A stretch of DNA of 64,000 nt from NCBI GenBank assembly GCA_032622095.1, contig CP136069.1:158399043-158463042 (forward strand), written 5' to 3'. Of the stretch, positions 35,660 through 46,699 are shown one piece after another. The translations under genes were made by a program, and so were the position numbers. This stretch comes from Siphonodentalium dalli (Eukaryota > Mollusca > Scaphopoda > Gadilida > Siphonodentaliidae). Below the pieces are notes generated by a model. It ran no database searches. It was given only the letters and a program-made list of their open reading frames with translations, and was not told the DNA's origin. Each line of letters opens with the position of its first letter. Within the stretch, counting starts at the first letter, position 1.

Positions 35660-36530
35660 TTATCATTTTACTTACAAACTAATTTAATAGTTTAACAGTT
35701 CATGTTCAGTATATAGTTCAACACATCATAAATATGACACATTATAAACAATTAATATTCTACAGTTACATATCAGTTTTGTCTTAATGTAGTAGTGTAC
35801 ATTATATCAAATTGATCCATGATATCTAATTTTTTGAGATCCGGAATATAGAACTATTGTATTAATTATTCCATCAGTGATTATGAGGTTGAAATATATC
35901 TGAAGAACAAGTACTAGTTTAGGGGTCGATACTATGAACTTTTTACAAATTGTTAAATTGTACTAATTTGTTATTACTAACTATTTAACGACAAAGCTTC
36001 CTGGTAGTGCTGGGGAATAATTGTGAAAACCAAAAGTGGTCTGTAAACGGAATATTACCCAGAATACCTTAATATGAATGATAATGCATGTGCAACAGAT
36101 GGCGAATGCCATAGAATGGGGTCTGGAATCACAGCACTTGGTGAGAAGTTTGTGTTAAAAATTAGCGATTAGCGCCTGTACTATAAAAACGTGTAACTTA
36201 GTTTGTTGGTAACTTTTGCTTACAAATGTCATTGAGAATTTACCAATTGAAAGAGGTCCGAAATATAGAACGATGGTAGTCATTATTCCTCCTCTTGTGA
36301 TCGTTCTGTATAGAGATATCTGAAGTGCAACTACCTGTTCTGGAGGTATATCTCAGCAATTGTCATCAAGATATTATTTTTTTAAATATTGTAGAGATCT
36401 CATATAATGGTTCTCCTAACTTCTCCAGCTTCTACCAATGCATTATTTGCTTCAATCGATATTCCATACATTCTTTTAAATTAAATCTATTAAACTACAA
36501 CTAATATTAGGGCATTAGGGCATTTATTTA
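35660..36530. repeat. diverged repeat copy, split
   Basis: 35660-35910 matches the left part and 36230-36530 the right part of the unit seen at 31930-32600. Shared pieces include TTAATGTAGTAGTGTA, CTCATATAATGGTTCTCC and TAACTTCTCCAGCTTCTACC. About 320 bp between them (35911-36229) looks like an insertion or an unaligned segment. Confidence 0.6.
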
Positions 36531-38103
36531 CAACAGTCATGACATTTATGAAAAAAAATCTGAAAATATTTAAGAAATGTAGTGAACATTTTGAAAAAAA
36601 ACTACGGAAATAGCAAATATGAAAATATAAAATGAATATGGAAATCGAATATGTTTCAATATATTTACAAATTAGATTTCCGCCCATCCCTATATGTAGC
36701 TGTACACAAATTATTTTAGTTGTATGGGGCTGCAAATACAAAACATGTAATCCGGGGGACATAGCTGCGATCCCATGTCGCCTCTGTCGAATGTGGCATT
36801 GCTTGTTTGATAATTTCATTATCTTCAAAAGCTATGACAGATAAAATAAAGTTAGATATTTAGTTGTGCAAGCTGACCAACTCCGTGTTTTACCTGTGGG
36901 GAATAGCCTGATTTCTCTCTACTGAATTCTGTCATCTGCGCTTGCAAGACAATATTTTGAAATTGCTACGGTAACTTGTCTATATTTCAACTATTTCTTA
37001 GTTCTATTGTATCGCTATTGGGTAGAAGAAGCTAATTTAGTGGTCACGGTCTGCTTGTGGGTGAAAATTGTCAATGTAAGTTTAAAACGTTTAACTACGA
37101 GTGTTATGTTTATATGCAAACCAAGGCGCATAAGGCGTTCGGTGAATAATGATACGAACGCACCAAAGACATTTGTTTACGCCGAGAATTCCTGTCTAAA
37201 ATAAAACAAATATTCATGGGGTCTTTGCCGAAAACAATATTAAACAGTATGCCTCCCAAGTGGGCTAAAATTGCTGGAAAATATGTACTGCTACCATGTG
37301 TTCAATGCAAATTCCCACTGCTTCCAATGATACACCATCAACCAGCCATTTTTGCACAAGACACATAAGAAACCACCACCTGTGCGATAATCAAATAATT
37401 TCTCCTGATATGGTAAAATATAAAGAGCTGTGGTATCACTGTGTTGTGTTAAAAAGTATGTAGAGTATGCTTATCAATATGCCATGTATTTATTTCATCA
37501 ACTTCTTTTGATTTGCAATACCTGATAAAAGTGACTATGTGTACTTTGATGTATGAAGATTACGAGTCATATACATTGTGGTAAGCATGTAATTATATAC
37601 ATTTTGCATAACGAAATACTACTTATAAGAATTACGAATAGGGTACTCTTTACGTCAATATAATTTGTGTTCTTTCTATATGTTGTCGTTCTGTCATACC
37701 CGTAGTTGCGATTGTGGTTGCGGGGGGTTTCTACAAGTTCGAGGTAGTTTCTCTGGTCATTAATGTGGGAGTTAACTCTGAGATTGTGCCCTTGTAGTCG
37801 ACACGTAGCTTGATTTCTATCGCTCTGTGGCAAACAAATATTTTTCGCCGTCAATCACCGAGCCAGCCACTGAACGTAACCTGACGGCAATGTAATTAAG
37901 TACAAAATAATCACGGCAATCAGAACCATTTCACCTTACTGCGAGTGCCGAGGTGTCACAAACGGACTCTTAGTCGTCAATTCTGAGAAAATATCTTTGG
38001 GCCGTCCAAAAATTACGACTACTACACGTATTAGCTATTCGTAATTCTTATCAGCAGTAGTTCATTATGAGAAATATGTCTAATGGTTTACAATTGAAGC
38101 TCC
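36531..38103. other. unannotated sequence, includes the 3' flank of the terminal exon
   Basis: I recognise no gene or repeat copy. The 3' untranslated region of the minus-strand gene should begin just below 38104. I cannot place its poly(A) signal with confidence. Confidence 0.4.
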
Positions 38104-38927
38104 TCATGCTTTGACAATTGTTTTCATTTCCTGCTCGTCCTTTCCGCTGTCAGCCACTTTTCTCCGAAATAGTTTGGGGAATAGCTTAGTGGTATCGAAT
38201 AGAACCATCACGACGAACGGAACCACAACAAGGATCATCGCAGATGCTCCTATCGCTTGTGATGATGGACGCGGATCCGGAATGGAAATCTTCTGTCGTA
38301 ACGCTTGGCTTGTCGCGTTCTTGGTTATCTCTAGCTCTTGTACCAACTGTTCTATTTTCGTCGCAAGCTCAGCTGATGTCATATTGTTGGACGACCTGGA
38401 ACTTGTCTGACCATGATCGCATATTGCAGTGGTGGCGAAAGAACTAGACGCTGTTACTGTTATAGTTAATGTTGATAGTTGCGTGGATGTCTCGGATAAT
38501 GAACACAATGGAGTGGTTGTAATTATGTTGGTTTCTGTGCGGATGACAGTGTATACCTGTGTTGTAGATTCTAATGTTTCACGTACCGTTTCTGTTGCAC
38601 AAGTCGCTGTTGCTATTATAGTTGATGCTGAGAGCTGTGTGATTGTCTCTGATGCAGAACATGGCGGAGTGATTGTAATGCAACTGGTTTCAGTGTGGTT
38701 CAATGTGGGTGTCGCTGTTACTGTTATAGTTGATGCTGAGAGTTGTGTGGTTGTCTCGGATACTGAACATGACGGAGTGATTGTAATTAGACTGGGTTCA
38801 GTGCGGATCAATGTGGATATCGCTGTTGTAGATACTACCGTTTCAAATACCGTTGTGGCAGCAGATACCGTTTCTGTTGCAGAAGTCGCTTGTATATTGC
38901 CATAAAATACACTCGGTTGCTGTCCTC
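38104..38927 (-). CDS. terminal exon of a mucin-like single-pass membrane protein
   Basis: On the minus strand a strong acceptor (CTTCAATTCTCTTCCAG) ends at 38928 and gives incoming phase 1. The exon encodes a Ser/Thr-rich ectodomain with three imperfect repeats of about 32 residues (TITPSCSVSETTTQLSAST, TITPPCSASETITQLSAST, TTTPLCSLSETSTQLSTLT). Each repeat has one Cys, and the region is likely O-glycosylated. A charged segment with coiled-coil character follows (TSAELATKIEQLVQELEITK). Then come a membrane helix of about 20 residues (AIGASAMILVVVPFVVMVLF) and a 30-residue basic/acidic cytoplasmic tail ending at the stop at 38104. Similar C-termini (pre-membrane helical segment, then IPDPRPSSQAIG-like) occur in lectin or PAN-containing membrane proteins of molluscs. 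That is remembered pattern knowledge. It joins the PAN exon at 44656-44865 in phase. An antisense open frame over the same bases is a shadow. Confidence 0.7.
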
Positions 38928-38949
38928 CTGGAAGAGAATTGAAGTGTGT

Positions 38950-39690
38950 CATAATTTTAGTTTCCGAATCCGGTCGCATTACCCATTCAGAATATCTCGA
39001 GTTATGAATTGCTGGTTGGGACTTATCGTCTCAGGCTATTAATATCCGATGGAGGTTGAAGCCTGAAATTATGCTCGCTTTTGTTACATATTCCGGTGCC
39101 GAGGATAAAAATAGGTGGATAAGTTCTGTATGAAATACTACGGTGGCTGATGTAGTACATAACAAATATTTTCATCTCGAAATTTCGACATACTATAGAA
39201 GTTTTATCGAAATTTCGAAATGTTATCTCGCCGGGTTAATACCTTCACATCACATGCAACTCAAATGGAGATAAACGACCTCATAACTATAGTTAAATAG
39301 TTTATGCACACTCCAGATCTAGGGTGGTGTAGATTTTCCATTAGATCTCTTTGTAGACGGCATTTGTATATAGAACCGATTTTTAGGCTGTTATTTTCTA
39401 AGTTGAAGCCGACTAAATGTGTACATTTGGACTACGTTCCACCCATGTATTCGGAATATACATTTTCTACAACTTTCTACAATTTCCAAGTGTATTTGAT
39501 AATTTTAGTTTGTCATAATGTTTGTTTCTGAATCCAGTCGTGTAACTTTAGTGGTGTATCATGAAGCATAGCTCGATTTGTGTATTGCTGGTTGTGACTT
39601 ATGGTCTCAGCCGATTAAAGTACGATTGCCGGGGATCTACATAGATCGACAAGTTCTGTATGGAATACATACATGTATGACAGAGGAACT
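38950..39690. repeat. local duplication upstream of the terminal exon
   Basis: 38950-39150 and about 39490-39690 share, in order, ATAATTTTAGTTT, GAATCC-GTCG, GAATTGCTGGTTG-GACTTAT, GGTCTCAG and ATAAGTTCTGTATG-AATAC. The copies are diverged and about 540 bp apart. The first overlaps sequence just upstream of the terminal exon's acceptor. Confidence 0.6.
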
Positions 39691-40189
39691 TATTCAAACT
39701 TGGAACCACGATCCATCGACCCGGTACTTCGCGTAGGAGTTGCTATCTACTCAACACACGTTGTTATATTTCTAGTGCTCTCATACAATGTCCCTTGGTA
39801 GGTTGCTGCGATTCTTGGAGCAGTCATCCAAAACAATTGAGGGACTGCAATAAACATGCATTGGATTCATGCCAATTAATATACTAGTAAATTGCAATTA
39901 CAAGCCTATACAATGATGTATGTTCAGCTTTATTAAATACGAATACTATAATTTATTACGTTCATTCAGCTGACATTATGATGGCAGCGGTCCGAGGTTT
40001 ACGATGCCGAAACAGAACCGGGAACGGTGGTCGGGTACTGTGAATCCCCTGGTTTCGATCGATTGGAAGAGAATCCATGAATATAGAACTATTTGAATGA
40101 GTTTCGTGAAACCAGAGTACGGCCGACCAATATGACGTGTCGCAAAAGATGCAACTCTTACTCTAGTAACCCCCTCCCCCGGTGACTGA
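39691..40189. other. unannotated sequence (intron of the minus-strand gene model)
   Basis: Nothing recognised. Confidence 0.4.
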
Positions 40190-40440
40190 TTTGGTAAGGT
40201 GAATGGCACATTATACCAACATAAGCCGCCCAGCGATGGCGACCTTGTTCAAATATTTGTGATCCACTCAAATGGAATGAAGCATGATTCTTGTATCTGG
40301 GCAAGTTTATGTTGGTTTCTTCTGGCATATTTCCCAGTCAAATCAGCCATGTGCACGGTCTTTCCTCCAACCGTACGATTGGCAACGTGATGTCATAGCG
40401 GCTGAAACAACGATAAACCCCAATAAGCTAACTAACTTAT
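40190..40440 (+). mobile_element. tRNA-derived SINE, diverged copy
   Basis: ATAAGCCGCCCAG matches the copy at 7351-7480. TGTATCTGGGCAAGTTTATG, CGGTCTTTCCTCCAACCGTA, CGATTGGCAACGTGATG and CGATAAACCCCAATAAGC match the body and tail of the complete SINE at 23843-24129. The tRNA-like head is degraded (B-box reads TTGTTCAAAT). It ends in a short CTAACTAACT tail. Confidence 0.85.
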
Positions 40441-41347
40441 ATGCTCCAGTATCTTATAATCACACCAGCCATTTAATTGGCAACAATAACCATGTGTCAT
40501 GTTGCCAGCCTGTCATCGTGTACTTCACTGTGACACCGAGATAAAAATATTACATGTATCTATATTCCTAGATCCTTTGAACAAGTCAGTAGTTGTAAAA
40601 AGAGCTGAAGAACCTTGTGACAACATATTTGTTATTAAGTTATATTTTAAAAGTATGGCAACCATCTTATCTAATTTGGCAAGAATAAGTTCACTTTCTT
40701 GGAACCAATGTGCAAGTATGCTTCCAGAAAATTGTAAGACATCCTGGGGTCTTGTTCATTTCATTCACCTGGATGAATAGTACGCATGTAATTTATAAAT
40801 TAAACCGGTAAATTCCTTGGCAAGTGCAATTTGTAATACCATTTTCACGAATAACTCAGATAGCTCTTGATTCTAATATATATGGGAGCCTATGATACTG
40901 CTGCATGCAGATACCAAGCACGCATAGGTTTTAAATAATTTATTTTTAGCATCAATATTAACGAGTCAAATTTCTGAACCATACTAAAATCTAATGATCA
41001 TACCCTGAGAGCTACGTAATCCGACATCCGGAAGACAGTCAGCGTAAATACACATATAAACCATCCATTATTATACTTGTACCGCGACCGGTGTTGAATT
41101 GCAGGAAAGTGTTCTTTTTTGGCATTTGACAATATTGGGTAATAAACAACTCCGCCCCACAAAGTTGCACACAATATGTTATGTGCAAACTTTCGTGTTA
41201 ATGAGATAACACACCTTTATTTTATAGCTCAAACTTGTTTATATTGATTTCCCTAAACTATTTCAGATTAGTCTCTCAACCCGTAGAACGTTTTGCGCCA
41301 ATCCGAATAAAGTTTAGTCACCCACAAACGATTCAATACAGACAGCT
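40441..41347. other. unannotated sequence (intron of the minus-strand gene model)
   Basis: Nothing supportable. The open frame 40499-40780 has no family resemblance. Confidence 0.4.
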
Positions 41348-41735
41348 TAAATGTACTCAATCCGATCAGAGGGTCCTATATTACTATTTCTTTGGCTTTG
41401 GGGGTCAAATATATTTGATTCGAGTCGAGGAACCCATCCATAAAAACTCAGAGTGTAGGATGGATAACTCTAATTTCAAGTGGTTATTATTGTTAATAGT
41501 AGGCACTTGATTTTAGAGTTATCCATCTTACACCCGCAATTTGTCCGTTTTGATCACGTGTTTTGCCAACTTATGGGCTATATATCCGAAAATTAATAGA
41601 TTTAAAAATTCGATATCTAATCACTCTGAGCTTTGATGGGTGAGTTCCTCGACTCGAATCAAATATTTTTTACCTCCAAAGCCAAAGAAATACTAATATA
41701 GGACCCTCTGATCGGATTGAGTACCTTTAAATTGA
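41348..41735. repeat. nested inverted repeats (foldback)
   Basis: The outer arms 41348-41450 and 41630-41735 pair across ACTCAATCCGATCAGAGGG, AATATATTTGATTCGAGTCG and AGGAACCCATC with their complements. Inside, 41457-41492 and 41507-41535 form a second inverted pair (GATGGATAACTCTAA against TTAGAGTTATCCATC). The open frame 41235-41510 is a by-product. Confidence 0.85.
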
Positions 41736-42539
41736 CCCAAGTCACTCACAATGTGTAAATGTGCAAAACGTCTGTAAAGTCATCACCAATACGAAGAACT
41801 TCGTTCTTATAGTAATTTGAACACAATCCCATTGTTATGAACGTTCCCCGACTTTTAGTAAAGCACACGAACTTCAAAGTCGTGATCAACGTGGACCAGC
41901 GCACGGGTTGCATGTCGTGGTCAACACACGCTCAAATGCGATTTCCAGCTAATCCACTGTGAGCAGTCAATTGTGCTCTTACAAAGAGTCTTTATTTATC
42001 TGGAACTATTTCTGTAAGAGGGCAAACAACGTAATAGTTACGTGATACGTGATCACATGCCTTACTTGACTCGTTTTATAAATTCCGCTATAAACTGAGG
42101 ACTCATTATAGATCCTCTATATATTTTAACCTAAATATGATTTTCAGAATATTTTTTCCATGCTTTGACATTTTCCAATTCCTACCGACAAGTTTGTGTT
42201 AAATTTGATATCTTACTGGACTAATTGGAGTTGTATTGATAATTCAACTGTTTGCCTACATGTAACAATGGTTGACAAGCGAAATCTCAATGGAGAGTTA
42301 TTATAAATGAAAATAAGAACAAAGTCAATCTATTTTTTTTCAAACACTTGTTGATGATTGTTGGTTTAAAGATTTTTATGATATTTTGCATGAACCCACT
42401 TCGAAGGCCATGCGTACTTTTAAACAGCAGTCTCCATACACTTGTGTATTGTTTAATCTGGAAAAGTAGCATATATTTGTATGAGTTCATTGATATGGCT
42501 TCAACTAAGCCAGTGTTTTCAAAACTCAGAGAGTTTCTC
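41736..42539. other. unannotated sequence (intron of the minus-strand gene model)
   Basis: Nothing recognised. Confidence 0.4.
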
Positions 42540-42725
42540 GTCAGTTCAGTCCAGTATGTTTTCCAGAAAACTCACACATTATCTGCTCATAATAAAATTT
42601 GTTTTAGTTCGATACACTGCTTAGAATCCCCTCATTTTGAGTCGATAATGAACTGAAAATGAGAGCATTTTAGTCACATTATAGACTAATAATTACATCG
42701 TTATAAGTTTTTTATGTGCGGACAA
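42540..42725 (-). repeat. interspersed repeat family copy
   Basis: CCAGAAAACTCACACATTATC, CTGCTTAGAATCCCCTCATT, GAGTCGATAATGAACTGAAA and TAGTCACATTATAGACTAAT align with the inverted copies at 15018-15365 and 26816-27060. The CGCGCCATAAAACG block is missing. Confidence 0.7.
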
Positions 42726-44655
42726 TGACACAAATAAACCAACTCAAGTCTTTATGAACGTTTATTATTTGTTTGTAAATAGGTGACTTGAGATTCTGAA
42801 GCATTTTTGTTTCTGAAAATTGATTCCCTCGGTTTCTAGTTTGTTTGGTATATAACAGTTTGCTCTGCTTTATCCAGAATAAACCAATGTATTCTAGTGT
42901 TGCCATTTTATGAGCACTATTGATGATTCAGTCTTTTTGATATTTATGTCAATAGAAATATATATGTTAAGTTCCGATATGTTGGCCAGGCAGCTTTCAC
43001 GTAGTTTCAGAGAGAGCAGGCGTTAGCGCATATGTTTGCGTATGGACATGTCTGGGTTTAATAACCCAATCAACAAAAGGGCTGTATATATTTAGGTATA
43101 ATAACATACATAGGGTGCTTTGCAGTCAAAGTATTAGTAATTGTGTTCTCACCTGTGGTGTAGTCACATGTGTCGGTCGGATCTAGACAATCGCTCGGTG
43201 GAGGTATACTGTTATCAATTGTCGCCCATCCTGGAATTAATTATACACCTAGCACACAGCATATATATATAGTTCGTCGATCACGACAAACACGATTACA
43301 AGGGTTGTACATCGTGACAATTTGATGTTGTACGAGCAAAAAGAAAAACATATATACATGAAATTAAAAATAGCGTACCACTGAAACACACATATCTCTT
43401 ATTACATGATACTACTCAAGGAAATTATCAAGATCGATTATGGTCTCACTTCTATTCTAACGTCAATAATTCACAAAAACCTAAATCGCTTTCTAAATTT
43501 CTAACTCCAATCACTTGAGTAATGTGTAATAAATATGGTATTCTCGTTGAACACTGATCAGCCACATATACGCGTAATTTGTAACTTGTGTTATTGTCAA
43601 CGGAAGTCACATTATTGTTGTTCCGCCTACATGAACGGGGTCAAACCGTTTTGAAGTTTTGTGTCCAACGTGTAGCAATATGCAGCCCTGATTAATAATC
43701 AAATCTTCTGATAACCGAACGAGTGACCCAACGCAACGCGCGCAGACTGACAATGGGAAGGCATAGACAAACGTTTCGTTACTGCAAGAAAACGTTTTCA
43801 AAATTTATCTGGATCTAACCAGCAAAAAAACTCTTGAGTTTTACGTATCATCTTCGCTGCATGTAGAATCCCGACAAATATTAAGAGAAGACCAAACCAT
43901 TTATATAAATACACTTTAAAAGTTAAACTTTGTTTTTTTTTTGTCTATTAGGGTTCCAATAACTGCCAGAATAATTAGTATTAATTAAGTTCACAGCACA
44001 AGCAAATCACCAGACTAGCTTATTGTCTTGACTATACGAGAAGCTTTATTTGCGTTATAATGCTGAGGTATTTTTATTACATTATATAACATCATATCCC
44101 AATATATTACAATGAGGAATAAAATAGCCACAAATACTTAAGCCCAAAGAATAAAAATACTGATATGCAGTCTGGACCACCCAGTTAACTGAAAAATTGC
44201 TACAGTATTGGAGATGGTGGTAAGCTGGGATATGGTTGTATACATAAGACATAACTAATCTTATGCTCTCAGTCCATTTTATTGACTAACAGACATGATT
44301 GTCGTGAACATTCTCAAATAGAGAAAATACCGCACCGACTGAAAGTTTGTAGTACCTTAAATCAACAACAAATCGTGTAATAATGGCATAGCAAGTGAAC
44401 TTGTAACTTCTATCTGATTGGTGATTCTTAAATTATGTGTCGCGTTGATCACATGTACCAAATTCCAAATTTCAGAAAGAAAATCCAGACTTCAACAATG
44501 AAGGCGACGATGAGATAGTAGTATTTCACATGGTGATTATAATGGCGACGGCAAACAGAAAGCTTGTTATTAAAGTCACGACAACAATGGCGATGACGAC
44601 GCCGGTTATAAAGAACAAGCGAATGATACTTTTTCGAATTTGTAAATCTACTCAC
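42726..44655. other. unannotated sequence (intron of the minus-strand gene model)
   Basis: I see no exon or repeat copy I can support. A minus-strand frame at 43607-43801 has three cysteines but no recognisable domain. Confidence 0.4.
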
Positions 44656-44865
44656 TAGGAGCGCAATTTTTCCGCTTCATGACACCGCGGCCGGTTACTA
44701 TGTTTCCAGAATTAACTTGATTTCTGAAAACGTGGCAGGTGTTGTTGAAGTACAATGCGGCCCAGCAATTTGTTTCTCCGAGACAGATGTTGTCACAATT
44801 GTTCTCGCTTGTGGTCGACACAGGAACCGTGATGTCGCATGCGAAGTCCTGCTCCATAACACACG
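44656..44865 (-). CDS. PAN/apple-like domain exon
   Basis: A 210-nt exon on the minus strand. The acceptor (TCCTTCTTTAATAG) lies just above 44865 and a strong donor (GTGAGT) at 44655. Both borders are phase 1, the usual arrangement for shuffled extracellular domains. The product begins CVMEQDFACD and continues with NNCDNICLGETNCWAALYF and TCHVFRNQ, ending KNC. The C-x3-C, then CWAA-Y and TCHVF, spacing is that of the PAN/apple fold, which binds protein or sugar ligands outside the cell. It splices in phase to 38927 downstream, and phase 1 also fits the lectin exon upstream. The Cys at its start and the Cys near its end probably pair. Confidence 0.68.
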
Positions 44866-45031
44866 CTATTAAAGAAGGATAGTTATTATGTGTATGTTAT
44901 GCGTGGTGACGCGGAATAACGATGAAAAGAGCAAGCGGCTATGGCGAATACCAAGCGGGTCGACCAAAAAGAATCGCTGACTGATAACCAACATTTTAGT
45001 GTTCATGATACACACTTTTTCAGAGACAAAT

Positions 45032-45776
45032 ATTGACTACTGCACTCAACAAAATTGGGTTGAAATTAACTAAATAACCCAACGTTTAGTGAACCGAATC
45101 CGACTAAACGTTGGGTTAGAGCTATTGACTAAACTGTTAACCAAACATTGAGTTATGGTAACCCAACTTTGTAACTAATCGATGGTTTAAATTAATCAAA
45201 TATTTGGTTCAGAAGTAACTAAACATGGGATTAGAGAAAAACTATGTCAATATATAATTATATTTCATCTCAATGAAGGAGTTTTGACCACATAATCTGA
45301 GATTCTCTGGTCATTAATTAAGTTTTCCCAACAATAAATCCAATGAAATGTTTCATTTCGTACATTAACGTCTAAATAGAGATATATTGAATTAAAGCAG
45401 ACTTCGAACCTAGTATGTAGTGTGGGAGTCCGAGACGAGATGTAACATATCATGACTTCCTTTTCGGTAAAACATTAAAACAACATCAAATACTTGTACG
45501 AAAGACACACGCAATACTACAACTATATAATGCCGAGTTAACAGATGCCTTCGCCCTGTATTTATTTGAGTTTAATACCAATCAAAAAAAATATGCAAAG
45601 AGAGCTCACATCCAGCAGAACTTTATCAAGGAACGCAACTGAAAACCGGTGATTATTAACTAAACTAATCTAACTCAACAATTTAACCCAATTTCTGGAA
45701 TTTGACACAACCATTAACTTAACTTTGGATAACCCAACCATTTTGACTAAACATTATTTTGAGTGAGTGCTGTCAA
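45032..45776. mobile_element. possible MITE with AACCCAAC-rich termini
   Basis: TATTGACTACTGCACTCA at the left is an imperfect inverted copy of TGAGTGAGTGCTGTCAATA at the right. Subterminal AACCCAACG or GGGTTAG blocks occur on both sides, including an inner inverted pair (AACCCAACGTTTAGT against ACTAAACGTTGGGTT). Size is about 745 bp and there is no coding potential. Confidence 0.45.
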
Positions 45777-45924
45777 TAACTGGTTTTCAATAATCTGATA
45801 TGTGCTATTTTCAGAGTTCACGATGGCAGGACAATTCTTAGTGGCTTTTTTTTGTTTTTTTAAACTTGGTCCAAATTGAAAAACCAAAATATGGGATCAT
45901 CGAGAAAACCGAAACTAAAACAAA

Positions 45925-46005
45925 AATATAAAGAAACACACACACAAATATAAAGAAACACACACAAAAATATAAAGAAACACACAAAAATATAAAGAAA
46001 CACTC
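45925..46005 (+). repeat. short tandem repeat, about 20-bp unit
   Basis: Units of AAATATAAAGAAACACACAC occur about four times with length variation in the CA and A runs. Open frames across it are artefacts. Confidence 0.9.
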
Positions 46006-46580
46006 AATAATAACTGAAATTTTTTCAAGTTGCCACATATGGAAATGAAATTTGTGAACTGCAGAAGCTGTTATGCTATGCTTTAACCACCCATATATGA
46101 ATTCACGTGTTACTAGTGGCATGTGTATACATACAAGGTACTAAGTGTAATATGTATGCATATACACACAATAGAGTATTGCCGTAGTCGCTCTATTTTC
46201 CATCTTCTGTCCTCGTTATATCGTCATGTTCATATTCATCGTCATACATTTAATTAGAAATTTAGCATATATGTATTCGAGGGTGTCATATAATGAAAGT
46301 GTCAATTACAATGGCCCTCAACTTGTAGATGAGATAATGACATACATCACAGTCAATGAGCAATAAGGAATGCGGAAAGTTTAAATGTTTAAGCAATAGC
46401 AGAGGTCAATCTGAATAGCCATATACAGTTTGATATTAACTGGACGAATGATGCTGGCTCTAGGGTGGGCTGAAGTATTTAAATATATGCTTAGACAGTG
46501 ATATCAGCTTGGAGACTCCATTTCTTCCAGCATCTTAACACTTCCACGGCTGGATCTTCCTGAAATTTTGCGAAACTCAT

Positions 46581-46685
46581 CCCAATAGGAGACTCGCATA
46601 TATAAGATAATGCACTGGCTTACAAGGTCAGGGTAAATATTGTTAGGCCAATGCATTCTCTTATATATGCGGGGCTCCCTATGGG
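46581..46685. repeat. inverted repeat immediately 5' of the LINE
   Basis: CCAATAGGAGACTCGCATAT followed by ATAAGATAATGCACTGGC (46581-46620) pairs with GCCAATGCATTCTC plus TTATATATGCGGGGCTCCCT (46648-46685). Related sequence lies at 10246-10316. It is therefore a separate small element next to which, or into which, the LINE inserted. Confidence 0.8.
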
Positions 46686-46699
46686 ACAGGGTTTTCGCA

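Noticed and set aside
38429-38905. Plus-strand open frame of 158 codons rich in Val and Asp
   Set aside because: It is the antisense shadow of the Ser/Thr-repeat exon. Repetitive Thr codons read backwards give Val-rich frames.
45032-45160. Interstitial telomere-like sequence (AACCC blocks)
   Set aside because: The AACCCAAC blocks are spaced irregularly and belong to an inverted-repeat element, not to a TTAGGG-type array.
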